Made by a program: the position numbers and the translations under genes. A stretch of DNA of 64,000 bases, from contig NZ_CP117411.1 of NCBI RefSeq assembly GCF_028607085.1, positions 3,224,001-3,288,000 on the forward strand, written 5' to 3'. The stretch is from Sphingomonas naphthae (GTDB lineage Bacteria > Pseudomonadota > Alphaproteobacteria > Sphingomonadales > Sphingomonadaceae). Below the pieces are notes generated by a model. It worked only from the letters and a program-made list of their open reading frames with translations, was not told the origin of the DNA and searched no databases. Shown piece by piece: positions 35,071-45,950 of the stretch. How positions within the stretch are numbered: position 1 is the first letter of the stretch; each line of letters opens with the position of its first letter.

Positions 35071-38000
35071 ATGCTCGCCTGGCTCGTCCGCGCCGCGCTC
35101 ACCCAGCGCGTCCTCGTCCTCGCGATGGCGGGATTGCTCGTGCTGTTGGGGCTGCGCGCCTCGACCGCCGTGCCGCTCGACGTCTTCCCCGAATTCGCCC
35201 CGCCGATGGTGGAGATCCAGACCGAGGCGCCGGGCCTTTCCACCGAGGAGGTCGAGAGCCTCGTCACCGTGCCGATCGAGACGCAGGTCAACGGCGTGCC
35301 CGATCTCAAGACCCTGCGCTCCAAATCGGTGCTGGGCCTGTCGTCGGTGGTGATGCTGTTCGATCCCGGCACCGATGTGATCCGCGCGCGCCAATTGGTG
35401 CAGGAACGGGTGACGCAGGCGCAGGCCCGCCTGCCCGCCGCCGCCCGCCCGCCGGTGATGCTGCCGCCGCTTTCCTCGACCAGCCGGGCGATGAAGATCG
35501 GCATTTCCTCCAAGACGCTCGATCAGATGCAGCTTTCCGAACTGGTGCGCTGGACGATCCGGCCGCCGCTTATGGCGGTGCCGGGCGTCGCCAATGTCGC
35601 GCTCTGGGGTCAGCGCGACCGCCAACTCCAGATCCTGGCCGATCCCGATCGGCTGCGCGCCGCCGGCGTCACCCTGGCCGAATTGCGCGCTGCGGCGGGC
35701 GACGCGGTGCTGATCGGCGGCGGCGGCTTCGTCGACAGCGCCACCCAGCGGCTCGCGGTGCAGCAGGCCGCCCCCGTCCAGAGCGCCGACGATCTCGCCC
35801 GCACGCTCGTCAAGGTCGCGGGCGACGCGCCCGTACGCATCGGCGACGTGGCGCGCGTGGTGGACGGCTTCGCCGCGCCGATCGGCGATGCGATCATCAA
35901 CGACGGCCCCGGCCTGATGCTGATCGTCGAGAAGCAGCCGACCGGCAACACGCTGGACCTGACCCGCGCGGTCGAGGCCGCCATCGCCGAGCTGAAGCCC
36001 GGCCTGAAGGACGTGACGATCGACACCACCATCTTCCGCCCCGCCACCTTCATCGAACGATCGATCGACAATCTCGGCGAGGCGCTGATGATCGGCTGCG
36101 TGCTGGTTGCGATCGTGCTGTTCCTCTTCACGCGCGACTGGCGGCAGGCGGCCATCAGCCTCGTCGCCATCCCCCTGTCGTTGCTGGGCGCGGGGCTGGT
36201 GCTGCTGTGGAGCGGGGCGACGATCAACACGATGGTCATTGCCGGCCTCGTCATCGCGCTGGGCGAAGTGGTCGACGATGCGATCATCGACGTGGAGAAT
36301 ATCGCCCGCCGCCTGCGCCTCAACCGCGATGCCGGCACGCCCGATCGCCCGTTCGACGTGGTGCTGCGCGCCTCGCTGGAGGTGCGATCGGCGGTGGTGT
36401 TCGCCTCGCTGATCGTGATGCTGGTGTTCCTGCCGGTGTTCTTCCTGGGCGGCGTGGCCGGCACCTTCTTTCGCCCGCTCGCCATCGCCTATGTGCTGGC
36501 GATCGGCGCGTCGCTGCTGGTGGCGCTGGTGGTGACCCCCGCTTTGTGCCTGTGGCTGCTGCCCCACGCCCCGCTCAGGGCCGAGCGCGACACGCGCTTC
36601 GTGGCCGGGCTCAAGCGGCGTTACGCCGGGATGCTGCCGCCGATCGTCGGTCGGCCGAAGGTGGCGATGGGCATCGTCGCGGGCGGGCTGGCGCTGGCGG
36701 GGCTGGGCTATGCCAGCTTCCAGGATCAGTTCCTGCCGGACTTCCGCGAAACCGATTTCCTGATGCACTTCGTCGAGAAGCCCGGCACCTCGATCGAGGC
36801 GATGGACCGCATCACCATCCGCGTCTCGAAAGAATTGCGCGCCATTCCCGGCGTCCGCAACTTCGGCGCGCATATCGGCCGCGCCGAGGCGGCGGACGAG
36901 GTGGTCGGCCCCAATTTCACCGAATTGTGGATCAGCCTGGACGAGACCGCCGATTACGACGCCAGCGTGAAGCGCATCAAGGCGGTCGTGGACGGCTATC
37001 CCGGCCTCTTCCGCGACGTGCTGACCTATCTGCGCGAGCGCATCAAGGAGGTGCTGTCGGGCGCCGGCGCGACCATCGTCGTCCGCGTGTTCGGCCCCGA
37101 TCAGGTCGAGCTGCGCGCCGCCGCCGAGCGGGTGAAGGGCGCGATCGCGCCGATCGCGGGCGTCACCGATCTGAAGGTGGAGCAACAGGTGCTCGTCCCC
37201 CAGATCCAGATCCGCCCGCGCCCCGCCGACATGGCGACCCTCGGGCTGACGGCCGGCGAGGTGCGGCGGCAGGCGCAGACCCTGGTGGCGGGGCAGAAGG
37301 TCGGCGAAATCTATCGCGACCAGAAGTCCTTCGACGTCGCCCTGTGGGGCGAGCCGCGCGTGCGGGGCGATCTCCACGCGATCGGCGACCTGATGATCCA
37401 GGCCCCCACCGGCGCGCCCGTCCGCCTTCGCGACGTGGCCGACATCCGCGTGGTGCCCGCGCCGAACGAGATCAAGCGCGAGAACGGCCAGCGCCGCATC
37501 GACATCACGATGAACGTCGCCGGGGCCGATCTCGGCTCGGTCGCCCGCGCGGTGGAAGGCGCGGTCGGCACGGTGCCGTTCGCGCAGGGCTATCATCCGC
37601 AGGTGCTGGGCGAATATGCCGCGCTGAAGGACTCGCGCCAGCGGCTCGCGCTGACCGGGCTGCTGTGTCTGGCGGGCGTGCTGCTGCTGATCTGGCTGGA
37701 GTTCCGCTCGCGCCGGATCACCATGCTGGTCGGCCTCAGCCTGCCCTTCGCGCTGGTCGGCGGCGTGATCGGCGTGGCGCTGACCGGCGCGGTGCTGTCG
37801 CTCGGCTCGCTCGTGGGCTTCGTCACGGTGATCGGCATTTCGGCGCGCAACGGCATCATGCTGCTGTCGCATTACGATCACCTCCGCCGGGTGGAGGGCG
37901 AAACTCTCGGCCCGGCGCTGATCCTGCGCGGCGCGGAGGAACGGCTCGTCCCGATCCTGATGACCGCCACCTGCGCCGGCCTCGCGCTATTGCCGCTGAT

Positions 38001-38178
38001 CGTGCGCGGCAACGCGCCGGGGCACGAGATCGAGCATCCGATGGCGATCGTGATCCTCGGCGGGCTGATCTCCTCGACCGCGCTCAACCTGTTCCTGATG
38101 CCGGCGCTCTACGCGCGCTTCGGCTGGGAGGCGCGGCGCGAGCCCGAACCCGCCCCCGCGCGGGAGGCGATCGCATGA
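35071..38178 (+). CDS. RND efflux pump inner-membrane subunit, CusA/CzcA (heavy-metal) family
   Basis: A protein of 1035 residues with the HME-RND organisation: a first membrane helix ([17 protein letters not shown]), a periplasmic porter domain, a helix block around 340-530, a second porter domain and a final helix block. It is a proton-driven exporter. The TM4 region reads [21 protein letters not shown], with GEVVDD in place of the motifs of CzcA (DFGxxVDGAVVxVEN) or CusA (AIGAMVDAAIVxIEN), so the cation cannot be assigned from it. It is the second gene of the adaptor-pump-channel-regulator-kinase operon. Confidence 0.92.
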   Translation: MLAWLVRAALTQRVLVLAMAGLLVLLGLRASTAVPLDVFPEFAPPMVEIQTEAPGLSTEEVESLVTVPIETQVNGVPDLKTLRSKSVLGLSSVVMLFDPGTDVIRARQLVQERVTQAQARLPAAARPPVMLPPLSSTSRAMKIGISSKTLDQMQLSELVRWTIRPPLMAVPGVANVALWGQRDRQLQILADPDRLRAAGVTLAELRAAAGDAVLIGGGGFVDSATQRLAVQQAAPVQSADDLARTLVKVAGDAPVRIGDVARVVDGFAAPIGDAIINDGPGLMLIVEKQPTGNTLDLTRAVEAAIAELKPGLKDVTIDTTIFRPATFIERSIDNLGEALMIGCVLVAIVLFLFTRDWRQAAISLVAIPLSLLGAGLVLLWSGATINTMVIAGLVIALGEVVDDAIIDVENIARRLRLNRDAGTPDRPFDVVLRASLEVRSAVVFASLIVMLVFLPVFFLGGVAGTFFRPLAIAYVLAIGASLLVALVVTPALCLWLLPHAPLRAERDTRFVAGLKRRYAGMLPPIVGRPKVAMGIVAGGLALAGLGYASFQDQFLPDFRETDFLMHFVEKPGTSIEAMDRITIRVSKELRAIPGVRNFGAHIGRAEAADEVVGPNFTELWISLDETADYDASVKRIKAVVDGYPGLFRDVLTYLRERIKEVLSGAGATIVVRVFGPDQVELRAAAERVKGAIAPIAGVTDLKVEQQVLVPQIQIRPRPADMATLGLTAGEVRRQAQTLVAGQKVGEIYRDQKSFDVALWGEPRVRGDLHAIGDLMIQAPTGAPVRLRDVADIRVVPAPNEIKRENGQRRIDITMNVAGADLGSVARAVEGAVGTVPFAQGYHPQVLGEYAALKDSRQRLALTGLLCLAGVLLLIWLEFRSRRITMLVGLSLPFALVGGVIGVALTGAVLSLGSLVGFVTVIGISARNGIMLLSHYDHLRRVEGETLGPALILRGAEERLVPILMTATCAGLALLPLIVRGNAPGHEIEHPMAIVILGGLISSTALNLFLMPALYARFGWEARREPEPAPAREAIA

Positions 38179-39560
38179 TCCGGCGCCTCGCCCCGCTCGC
38201 GGCGCTGCTGGCGACCGCCTGCGCCACCCCATCCGCCCCGCCGCCCGCCTCGGTCCCGGCCGGGCCGTTCGCGGCCTCGCCAGTCGCCGCGCTGGATGCC
38301 GTGCCGGAGGATTGGTGGCGCCTGTATGACGATCCGGTGCTGGACCGCCTCGTTCGCGCCAGCCTGGCGGCCAATGCCGATCTGCGCGTCGCCTTCGCCA
38401 ATCTGGATGGGGCGCGGGCGGCGCTGTCGCAGGCCCGCGCGCTGCGCCTGCCGCAGACGATGCTCGAAAGCGCCGCCACGGTCGATAATCCCTCCGCCCA
38501 GCCCAGCGCCGCCAACGTCTCCGCCACCGATTATGACGTGGCGGCGACCGCCAGCTGGGACATCGACCTGTTCGGCCGCCTGCGCGCGGGCGCGCTCGCC
38601 GCCAAGGCCGATGCCGATGCCAGCGCCGCCGCGCTCGACGGCGTTCGCGTCGCGGTCGTGGCCGATACGGTGGCGGCCTATGTCGATCTGTGCGGCGCCA
38701 CCGCCGCCGGCGATGTCGCCCGCCAGATCGTCGCCGCGCAAGAGCGATCCGTGGCGGCGGTGCGCGAGCAATATCGCGCCGGCGAAGTCTCCCCGCTGGA
38801 GGTGTCGCAGGCCGCCACCCTGCTGGAAGCGGCCCGCGCCACCCTGCCGCCGTTCGAGGCGGCGCGCGCCGGGGCGCTCTACCGGCTCGCCACGCTTCAG
38901 GGCCTGCCGCCCGCCGCCGCACGGGGCTGGCAACTCGGCTGCACGGCGCTGCCCCGGCTCGCCCGCCCGCTGCCGGTGGGCGACGGATCGGCATTATTGC
39001 TGCGCCGCCCCGACATCCGCGAGGCCGAGCGCAAGCTCGCCGCCGCCTCAGCGCGGATCGGCGTGGCGCGCGCCGATCTCTACCCGCGCGTCAACCTCGG
39101 CGGGGCGATCGGGCTGCTCGCCGGGGGCTTCGCCGCCACCGCCTCGCCGCTCATCAGCTGGGCCTTCCCCAACCAGGGGCCTGTCCGCGCCAAGCTCACC
39201 CAAGCGCGCGCCACCGAACGCGCCGCGCTCGCGAGCTGGGACGTCGCCATCCTGCGGGCCTTGCGCGAGGTGGAGAGCGGCCTCGCCACGCTCGACGGGG
39301 AGGTCCGCCGCAACCGCGCGCTGGGCGCCGCGTCGGGCGAGGCCGACACTTACGCCCGCCGCGCCGCCGCCCGCGTCCGGCTAGGCGATGCCGATCCGCT
39401 GATCCGCTACGATGCCGAACGCGCGCGGGCGAATGCCGCGCTCCAGCGGGTGCAATCCGATATCGCGATCGGCCAGGCGCAGGTCGCCCTGTTCCGCGCG
39501 CTCGGCGGCGGCTGGCAGGGTGCGCCCGTTCCGCTCGCGCCGGGCGTGGGGGTGCGCTAG
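38175..39560 (+). CDS. outer-membrane efflux channel lipoprotein, NodT family
   Basis: About 461 residues with a lipobox (LAALLATAC). TolC-like duplicated helical hairpins are present: [34 protein letters not shown], then [20 protein letters not shown] and [12 protein letters not shown]. It provides the trimeric exit duct for the RND pump. Its ATG overlaps the pump stop as ATGA, and the response-regulator gene starts directly after its stop, so the whole operon is tightly coupled. Confidence 0.92.
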   Translation: MIRRLAPLAALLATACATPSAPPPASVPAGPFAASPVAALDAVPEDWWRLYDDPVLDRLVRASLAANADLRVAFANLDGARAALSQARALRLPQTMLESAATVDNPSAQPSAANVSATDYDVAATASWDIDLFGRLRAGALAAKADADASAAALDGVRVAVVADTVAAYVDLCGATAAGDVARQIVAAQERSVAAVREQYRAGEVSPLEVSQAATLLEAARATLPPFEAARAGALYRLATLQGLPPAAARGWQLGCTALPRLARPLPVGDGSALLLRRPDIREAERKLAAASARIGVARADLYPRVNLGGAIGLLAGGFAATASPLISWAFPNQGPVRAKLTQARATERAALASWDVAILRALREVESGLATLDGEVRRNRALGAASGEADTYARRAAARVRLGDADPLIRYDAERARANAALQRVQSDIAIGQAQVALFRALGGGWQGAPVPLAPGVGVR

Positions 39561-40244
39561 ATGGCGGGGATGCGGATATTGATCGTCGAGGACGATGCCG
39601 AAACGCGCGCCTTCATCGCCCGTGGCCTGACCGAGGCGGGCAATCAGGTGACCGTGAGCGAGGACGGGCGCGACGGGCTGTTCAAGGCGACCGACGGCGG
39701 TTTCGACGCGATCGTCGTCGATCGGATGCTGCCGGGGCTCGATGGCCTCTCGATGGTGAAGATGCTGCGCGCCGCGCACAACAATACCCCGGTGCTGATG
39801 CTCACCGCCGTCAGCGGCGTCTCCGATCGGGTCGAGGGGCTGGAGGGCGGCGCCGACGATTATCTGGTCAAGCCCTTCGCTTTCTCCGAACTGGCCGCGC
39901 GCATCGTGGCGCTCGGCCGCCGCCCGGCCGCGCAGGTCGAGCCGTCGCGGCTGGCCCATGCCGATATCGAGGTGGATCTCCACCGCCGCACCGTGAAGCG
40001 CGCCGGCCGCCGCGTGACGCTCCAGCCGCGCGAGTTCGCCCTGCTCGCCGAACTGATGCGCAATCCCAATCGCATCCTCACCCGCACGATGCTGCTCGAA
40101 CGGGTGTGGGATTTCGATTTCGATCCCAAGACCAACATCGTCGAGACCCACCTCAGCCGGCTGCGCACCAAGCTGAATGCCGGGTTCGACGAGGATGCGA
40201 TCCAGACGGTGCGCGGCGCCGGCTATATGTTGCGCGAGCGATGA
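39561..40244 (+). CDS. OmpR-family response regulator
   Basis: A protein of 227 residues. The receiver domain (~4-120) has the acidic pair ED-D at 10-12, the phosphorylated Asp54 (VVDRMLPGLDG) and the Lys in YLVKPFA. The C-terminal winged helix (~130-225) carries LQPREFALLAELMRNPNRIL and DPKTNIVETHLSRLR. It presumably activates the efflux operon in which it lies, in response to the kinase encoded next. The ATG immediately follows the TAG of the channel gene; an in-frame ATG at 39570 is the alternative. Confidence 0.93.
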   Translation: MAGMRILIVEDDAETRAFIARGLTEAGNQVTVSEDGRDGLFKATDGGFDAIVVDRMLPGLDGLSMVKMLRAAHNNTPVLMLTAVSGVSDRVEGLEGGADDYLVKPFAFSELAARIVALGRRPAAQVEPSRLAHADIEVDLHRRTVKRAGRRVTLQPREFALLAELMRNPNRILTRTMLLERVWDFDFDPKTNIVETHLSRLRTKLNAGFDEDAIQTVRGAGYMLRER

Positions 40245-41590
40245 TCCGCCGCGCCTGGCGCTCCACCTTCGGGCTCGCCGCGATCGTCAGCCTCGCCTTC
40301 GCCTTCGCCACGCTGGCGGTGGGCGCCATCGTCTACGAAGTGGCGCACGAGGCGCTGGAGCAGCAACTCGACCACCGGGTCGCGCTGGAGACCCGCGCCC
40401 TGCTTGGCGTGCACCGGCAGGGCGGGCTGGCGGGCCTCGCCATCGTGATCCGCCAGCGGGACGCCGCGCGCAACAGCGCCAGCCTCGGCTATATCCTCAC
40501 CGACGCGCGGCACCGCCGCATCGCCGGCGACCTCGCCGCCGACGTGCCCCACAAGCCCGGCTATTGGGAATTCCTGCCCCACGGCCTCCACCGCGAGCGC
40601 GAGGCGCAGGCGCTGACCATGCCGCTGCCCGGCGGCGGCACGCTCGTCGTCGCGGCCGATCGGGCGATGGTGCACGAGATCGACGAGACGATCCTCCACC
40701 TGTTCGCCGTCGCCTTCGGGGTGATGCTGGTGCTGGGCGTCGGCAGCGCCTGGACGATCGGCACGATCACCCGGCGCCGGCTCGATCGCTTCGCGGGCGC
40801 GGCCGACGCGATCAACGCGGGCGATCTCGGCCGGCGGATGCGCGCCGACGGATCTGGCAGCGAGTTCGACCGGCTGGCGACCGCGCTCAACGCCATGCTC
40901 GACCGGATGGTGATGCTGGTCGACAATCTCCGCCACGTCTCGGGCGACATCGCCCACGATCTGCGCACGCCCCTCACGCGCCTGCAAAACCGGCTGGAGG
41001 AGGCGCTGGCGATGGAGGGGCAGGGGGACCAGCGCGCCGCGATCGAGGGCGCGGTGGCGCAGGGCCGCGAACTGCTCGAAATCTTCGCCGCGATGTTGCG
41101 CATCTCTGAGATCGAGGCGCTGCGCGTGCGCGAAGGTTTCCGCCCGGTCGATCTGAGCGCGCTGTGCGAGGCGATGATCGAAACCTATCAGCCCGACGCG
41201 GAGGCCGGCGGCCACCAGATGACCGCGCGCATCGCGCCTGGCCTCATGCTCGAAGGCGACCGCCGCCTGCTCCAGCAGATGCTCGCTAACCTGCTCGACA
41301 ACGCCCTGCGCCACACCCCGGCCGGCACGCAGGTGACCGTCACCCTGTCGCGCGTGGAGGACACGCTCGCCCTGCTGGTGGAGGATGACGGCCCCGGCGT
41401 CCCTCCCGAAGACGTGCCCCGCCTCTTCCAGCGCTTCAGCCGCTCCGAACGCAGCCGCTCGACCGAGGGCTATGGCCTGGGCCTCGCCCTGGTCGCGGCG
41501 ATCGCGACGGCGCATCGTGGCACGGCATCGGTCGGGCGGCATGAGGGAGGCTTGACCATCAGGATCACGCTGGGCACGGGCGACCGATGA
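40241..41590 (+). CDS. membrane sensor histidine kinase, HAMP type (CusS-like)
   Basis: About 449 residues. Two membrane segments (FGLAAIVSLAFAFATLAVGA and LFAVAFGVMLVLGVGSAWTI) enclose a periplasmic sensor of ~140 residues. HAMP, HisKA with SGDIAHDLRTPLTRLQNRLE, and HATPase motifs NLLDNALRHTP, VEDDGPGVP and GYGLGLALV follow. It is the partner of the upstream regulator, with which it overlaps by ATGA. The periplasmic domain is only moderately His-rich, so the sensed ion cannot be guessed. Confidence 0.93.
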   Translation: MIRRAWRSTFGLAAIVSLAFAFATLAVGAIVYEVAHEALEQQLDHRVALETRALLGVHRQGGLAGLAIVIRQRDAARNSASLGYILTDARHRRIAGDLAADVPHKPGYWEFLPHGLHREREAQALTMPLPGGGTLVVAADRAMVHEIDETILHLFAVAFGVMLVLGVGSAWTIGTITRRRLDRFAGAADAINAGDLGRRMRADGSGSEFDRLATALNAMLDRMVMLVDNLRHVSGDIAHDLRTPLTRLQNRLEEALAMEGQGDQRAAIEGAVAQGRELLEIFAAMLRISEIEALRVREGFRPVDLSALCEAMIETYQPDAEAGGHQMTARIAPGLMLEGDRRLLQQMLANLLDNALRHTPAGTQVTVTLSRVEDTLALLVEDDGPGVPPEDVPRLFQRFSRSERSRSTEGYGLGLALVAAIATAHRGTASVGRHEGGLTIRITLGTGDR

Positions 41591-41744
41591 CGCCCGCCCC
41601 TGAATGCCGAAGCTGATCGGACGACTTACCGCGCAGCCCCGGCATTCCAGCCCGCCCATTTCATACCGCACACCCGGCGACGGGTGCCCGGCGTTCAGCC
41701 CGACAGCCGAGCCATCCGATCCCGAGCCATCTACGCGGAACGTC

Positions 41745-44348
41745 TCAGCGATCGGCCGCCAGCAGGTCCGCCACCTGTGCCGTAAGCGTGTTCATCGCGA
41801 AGGGCTTGGTGACGAGCCGCATGCCGGGCTCCAGCTGCCCGTTGCCGACCACCGCATTCTCGGCGAAGCCGGTGATGAAGATCACCTTCAGGTCGGGCCG
41901 CCGCACCTTCGCGGCATCGGCGACCTGCCGCCCGTTCAGGCCGCCGGGCAGGCCGACGTCGGTGATGAGCAGATCGATCGCCGTGTTGGAATTGAGCAGC
42001 GTCACCGCCGTCGGCCCGTCCTGCGCCTCCAGCGAGGCATGGCCCATGTCCTCGAGCAATTCGCAGATCAGCATCCGCACCGTGGGCTCGTCGTCCACGA
42101 CGAGGACGGTGCGCTTGCCGGTCTTGGGAAGATCGGACACCGGTTCGGCGGTGCTGCCCATTTCCGCCTCGCCATAGTGTCGGGGTAGATAGAGGCACAT
42201 CGTCGTGCCCATGCCGACCTCGCTATAGGCGCGCACCTGCCCGCCCGATTGGCGGGCGAAGCCGTAGATCATCGAGAGGCCGAGCCCGGTCCCCTCGCCC
42301 AGCGGCTTGGTGGTGAAGAAGGGATCGAAGGCGCGCTTGATCGTCTCCGGCGTCATGCCGGTGCCGGTGTCCGACACGCAGAGCGAGAGATATTGGCCCT
42401 CCGGCAGATCGCGCTCGCGGCTGGCGCGGGGATCGAGCCATTTGTTGGCGGTCTCGATCGTGATCCGGCCGCCTTCGGGCATCGCGTCGCGCGCGTTGAT
42501 GCACAGGTTGAGCAACGCGTTTTCGAGCTGGTTCGGATCGACCAGCGTCGTCCAGAGGCCGCCCGCGCCAACCACCTCGACCTGCACCGCCGGGCCGACC
42601 GTGCGGCGGATCAGATCCTCCATGTCGGCGACGAGGCGGTTGATGTCGGTCGGCTTGGGATCGAGCGTCTGGCGGCGGGAGAAGGCCAGCAGGCGATGGG
42701 TCAAGGCGGCGGCGCGACGCGAGGCGCTCTGGGCGGCCGTCACATATTTCTCCAGCTCGCCGATCCGCCCCTGCGCGATGCGGACCTGCATCATCTCCAG
42801 CGATCCGACGATGCCGGCGAGCATATTGTTGAAATCGTGCGCGAGCCCCCCGGTCAGCTGGCCGACCGCCTCCATCTTCTGCGCCTGGCGGAGCTGCTCC
42901 TCGGCCGCCATCAGGCTGGCGGTCCGCTCCTCGACCTGTTGTTCCAGCGATTGGGTCAGCACGGCCAGTTCATGCTCCGCGCGACGGCGCTCGGTCGCGC
43001 TGCGGGTGCGCGCGGCCAGTTCCTCCATGAACAGCAGCTCCTCGGGCAACCAGACCCGCGGGGTGCCGTTGTTGATGTAGATCAGCGCGACGAACGCGCC
43101 ATTCTCATGCAGTGGCATGTTGATGAAGGAGTGGGCGGTGATGGCCTTCAGCACGTCCGCCTGATCGCGCGTGCGCAAATCCTCGTCGGCGTTGGTGCAC
43201 AGCACCGTTTCGCCGCGCTTCAGATCCTCGATATAGCTGCCATGGTCGCGGAATTGCAGCGTGCCCGCGATCGTCGTGACGCCCGGCGCGTTCCAGTCGC
43301 GCTCGACGGTGATGGTCTCGGCGATCGGATCGATCGTGCCGTAGCCGGCCCGGCTGACGCCGAGCGTCTGGCCGAGAATTTCCGAGGCCGCGAAGGCGAT
43401 GTCGGCGGGATCGTCCATGTCGCGCAGGATGTCGCTCAGGCGGAGCAGCGCCGCCTGCCGCGCTTCGGCGCTGCGCCGTTGGGTGATATCAAAGCTGACG
43501 CCGGGAAAATGCTTCGAGACACCATCGTCCGCGATCGTACATCGCCCCTCCGCCGCGACCCAACGGAATGATCCGTCCGGCTGGACCAGGCGATATTCCG
43601 CGAAGAAGGGCTCGAGCGTTTCCACCGCTTTGTCGACCCGCGCCATCAGATCGCTTCGGTCCTCGGGATGAACGTGGCGGAAGAAGGCCTCGATCGGCGC
43701 GCCCCGCGCCGCGCGCTCGGCATCCACGCCATAGAGGGCGGCGAAGCGGGGATCGGCGACGACGAGATCCTCGCCGACATGCCAATCCCACATCCCCACC
43801 GATCGCGAAGCGACGGCGAGCGTGTCGCGCCGACGCTGCAAGGTGCGCAGTTCGATCTGGGCGACCATTTGGGCACCGAGCGCGAGCAGCGTCGTGCGTT
43901 GCATCGCGTTCAGCCCCTCGGGGCGAGGCGCGGTGTCGATCACGCACAAGGTGCCGAGCGGCAGCCCGTCCGAGGTGACGAGCGGAACGCCGGCGTAGAA
44001 GCGGATGTGCGGCGCCCCCGTCACCAGCGAAAAATCCGCGGTGCGTGGATCGGCGGCCAGATCGGGGATCTCGAACAGGCCGGCATGGTGGATCGCGAGC
44101 GCGCAGACGGACGTGTCGATCGGGGTCTCATCCACGCCGACCCCGAATTTCGCCTTGAACCACTGGCGCTGCGCATCGACGAGGCTGACCAGCGCGATCG
44201 GCGTGTCACACGCCGTTTTGGCCAGCCAGACGATATCGTCGAACGCCGGTTCGGACGGCGTATCGAGGATTTCGGCCTGGATCAGGCAATCGAGGCGTTC
44301 CGATTCGGTCCACGCGGCGGAGCGCCGCTCGATCGATCCCGCCGTCAT
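41745..44348 (-). CDS. soluble hybrid histidine kinase (GAF-PAS-GAF-HisKA-HATPase-REC)
   Basis: A protein of 867 residues with no membrane segment. Order: GAF (~20-165, RLDCLIQAEILDTPSEPAFD), PAS (~185-295, SVGMWDWHVGEDLVVADPRF), second GAF (~305-450, with LGVSRAGYGTID), a short coiled coil, HisKA with GGLAHDFNNMLAGIVGS, HATPase with NARDAMPEGG and GEGTGLGLSM, and a C-terminal receiver with LLITDVGLPGGLNGRQV. This is the layout of Alphaproteobacterial general-stress or light/redox sensing hybrids, though no chromophore cysteine is identifiable. It is a lone gene, convergent with the kinase gene of the efflux operon. Confidence 0.9.
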   Translation of the reverse strand: MTAGSIERRSAAWTESERLDCLIQAEILDTPSEPAFDDIVWLAKTACDTPIALVSLVDAQRQWFKAKFGVGVDETPIDTSVCALAIHHAGLFEIPDLAADPRTADFSLVTGAPHIRFYAGVPLVTSDGLPLGTLCVIDTAPRPEGLNAMQRTTLLALGAQMVAQIELRTLQRRRDTLAVASRSVGMWDWHVGEDLVVADPRFAALYGVDAERAARGAPIEAFFRHVHPEDRSDLMARVDKAVETLEPFFAEYRLVQPDGSFRWVAAEGRCTIADDGVSKHFPGVSFDITQRRSAEARQAALLRLSDILRDMDDPADIAFAASEILGQTLGVSRAGYGTIDPIAETITVERDWNAPGVTTIAGTLQFRDHGSYIEDLKRGETVLCTNADEDLRTRDQADVLKAITAHSFINMPLHENGAFVALIYINNGTPRVWLPEELLFMEELAARTRSATERRRAEHELAVLTQSLEQQVEERTASLMAAEEQLRQAQKMEAVGQLTGGLAHDFNNMLAGIVGSLEMMQVRIAQGRIGELEKYVTAAQSASRRAAALTHRLLAFSRRQTLDPKPTDINRLVADMEDLIRRTVGPAVQVEVVGAGGLWTTLVDPNQLENALLNLCINARDAMPEGGRITIETANKWLDPRASRERDLPEGQYLSLCVSDTGTGMTPETIKRAFDPFFTTKPLGEGTGLGLSMIYGFARQSGGQVRAYSEVGMGTTMCLYLPRHYGEAEMGSTAEPVSDLPKTGKRTVLVVDDEPTVRMLICELLEDMGHASLEAQDGPTAVTLLNSNTAIDLLITDVGLPGGLNGRQVADAAKVRRPDLKVIFITGFAENAVVGNGQLEPGMRLVTKPFAMNTLTAQVADLLAADR

Positions 44349-44688
44349 CGGGGGCCGGCCGATCGATCGGCTCGCGATAAAATTGCCAAGGGAGTTCCGC
44401 CGTCCGTCATCATGATAGAGTTTGGGGAACGCACCATCGACCGCAATGGTCCGTGCCCATGCATCAGACCGGGCCGTGCCGCTACCTCATCCTGGCCCAA
44501 ATCAACAGCGGGCGCGCGGACCTGATGACCTTCGGCGCTTCAAATCCCACAGCACACCGGGCCTGATCCTCTTCAAGAAAAGGAAAGCATCGCAACGCCA
44601 AATCCTTGTTTTTGGATCGGCTGAAGCACCATAGTTCGCCTGCCCAGATCGGCATCCGATGATGTCGGCGCTATAAAGGGCGATCCGG
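44349..44688. other. intergenic region upstream of the flavin monooxygenase gene
   Basis: A stretch of 340 bases between the divergent hybrid-kinase and flavin-monooxygenase genes. It is less GC-rich near 44570-44620 and contains the AAAGGG ribosome-binding site 8 bases before 44689. No copy of the TCGTCAG operator found further right, no RNA gene and no convincing small gene was seen. Confidence 0.5.
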
Positions 44689-45927
44689 ATGCCGGCTGGG
44701 GCCATCAACACGCTTATCATCGGCGGCGGGCAAGCGGGGCTGGCGATGAGCGGCAATTTGCGCAAGCAGGGCGTATCGCATCTCGTCGTCGAGCGGGATC
44801 GGATCGCGGAGAGTTGGCGGACGCGGCGGTGGGATTCGCTCGTGGCCAACGGGCCGGCCTGGCATGACCGCTTTCCCGATCTGGAATTCGCCGGCATCGA
44901 CGCGGACGGGTTCGCCGCCAAGGATGCGGTGGTCGACTATTTCGAGACCTACGCGCGCCAGATCGATGCGCCGATCCAAAGCGGCGTCGATGTGCGGCGG
45001 CTGAGCCGACAGGATGGCAGATTCCTGATCGAGACATCGGGCGAGACGATCGTCGCCGATCGGGTGGTGGTGGCGACGGGGCCGTTCCAGCGACCGAGCA
45101 TCCCGGCGATCGTGCCGCGTGGCGTCGATATCCCGCAGATCCACTCGCACAGCTATCGCAACCCCGATCAGCTGCCGCCGGGCGCGGTGCTGGTGGTGGG
45201 GGCCGGATCGTCGGGCGTGCAGATCGCCGACGAGCTGCTGCGTGCCGGGCGGCGCGTCTGCCTGTCGGTGGGGCCGCACAACCGGCCGCCCCGCCGCTAT
45301 CGCGGCAAGGATTTCTGCTGGTGGCTGGGCGCGCTCGGCCATTGGGAGGCGCGGACGCCCAACCCCGGCACCGAACATGTCACGATCGCCGTGAGCGGCG
45401 CGCGCGGCGGCCATACGATCGATTTCCGCGAACTGGCCGAACGCGGCATGGTGCTGCTGGGCCGGGCCGAAGGCTGCGACGACGGCGGCGTGATGCGCTT
45501 CGCCGCCGATCTCGCCGGCAGTATCGCGGCGGGCGACGCGGATTATCTGTCGGTGCTGGATCAGGCCGATGCCTATGTGACCCGCGAGGGCCTCGATTTC
45601 CCCGAGGAGCCCGAGGCGCGGGCGATGCGCGCCGATCCCGCCTGCCTGACCGATCCGATCCTCAGCCTCGATCTCGCCGATGTCGGATCGATCGTCTGGG
45701 CGACGGGCTATACCTTCGATTTCGGCTGGATCGATATCGACACGTTCGACGCGGGCGGACGGCCGATCCACGACGCGGGCGTGTCGGCGGTGCCGGGGCT
45801 CTACTTCCTCGGCCTGCCCTGGCTGTCGCGCCGGGCCTCGGCCTTCATCTGGGGCGTGTGGGGCGATGCCGAGCGGCTTGCCGGCCATATCGCCGCGCAC
45901 ACGCCCGCCCCCGCCCCCGCCGCCTGA
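44689..45927 (+). CDS. FAD/NADPH-dependent flavin monooxygenase (CzcO/class B type)
   Basis: A protein of 412 residues. FAD-binding LIIGGGQAGLAMSG (12-17 GGGQAG), a second dinucleotide fold VLVVGAGSSGVQIADELL for NADPH, and the IVWATGYTFDF segment show a class B flavoprotein monooxygenase. Such enzymes N- or S-oxygenate, or oxygenate ketones, using O2. The frame runs into RidA and DUF1028 genes (24 bases, then an overlap), so all three probably form one unit with a shared substrate, likely nitrogen-containing. The substrate is unknown. Confidence 0.9.
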   Translation: MPAGAINTLIIGGGQAGLAMSGNLRKQGVSHLVVERDRIAESWRTRRWDSLVANGPAWHDRFPDLEFAGIDADGFAAKDAVVDYFETYARQIDAPIQSGVDVRRLSRQDGRFLIETSGETIVADRVVVATGPFQRPSIPAIVPRGVDIPQIHSHSYRNPDQLPPGAVLVVGAGSSGVQIADELLRAGRRVCLSVGPHNRPPRRYRGKDFCWWLGALGHWEARTPNPGTEHVTIAVSGARGGHTIDFRELAERGMVLLGRAEGCDDGGVMRFAADLAGSIAAGDADYLSVLDQADAYVTREGLDFPEEPEARAMRADPACLTDPILSLDLADVGSIVWATGYTFDFGWIDIDTFDAGGRPIHDAGVSAVPGLYFLGLPWLSRRASAFIWGVWGDAERLAGHIAAHTPAPAPAA

Positions 45928-45950
45928 CACCATCGAAGAGGGACAAGAGC

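Noticed and set aside
34171-37881. Minus-strand open frame of over 1200 codons opposite the RND genes
   Set aside because: It mirrors the codon pattern of the adaptor and pump genes, is rich in His, Gln and Arg, and has no recognisable domain. The pump on the plus strand is certain.
44422-44634. Short plus-strand open frame before the flavin monooxygenase gene
   Set aside because: It lacks a start signal and any similarity I recognise; it is probably leader sequence.
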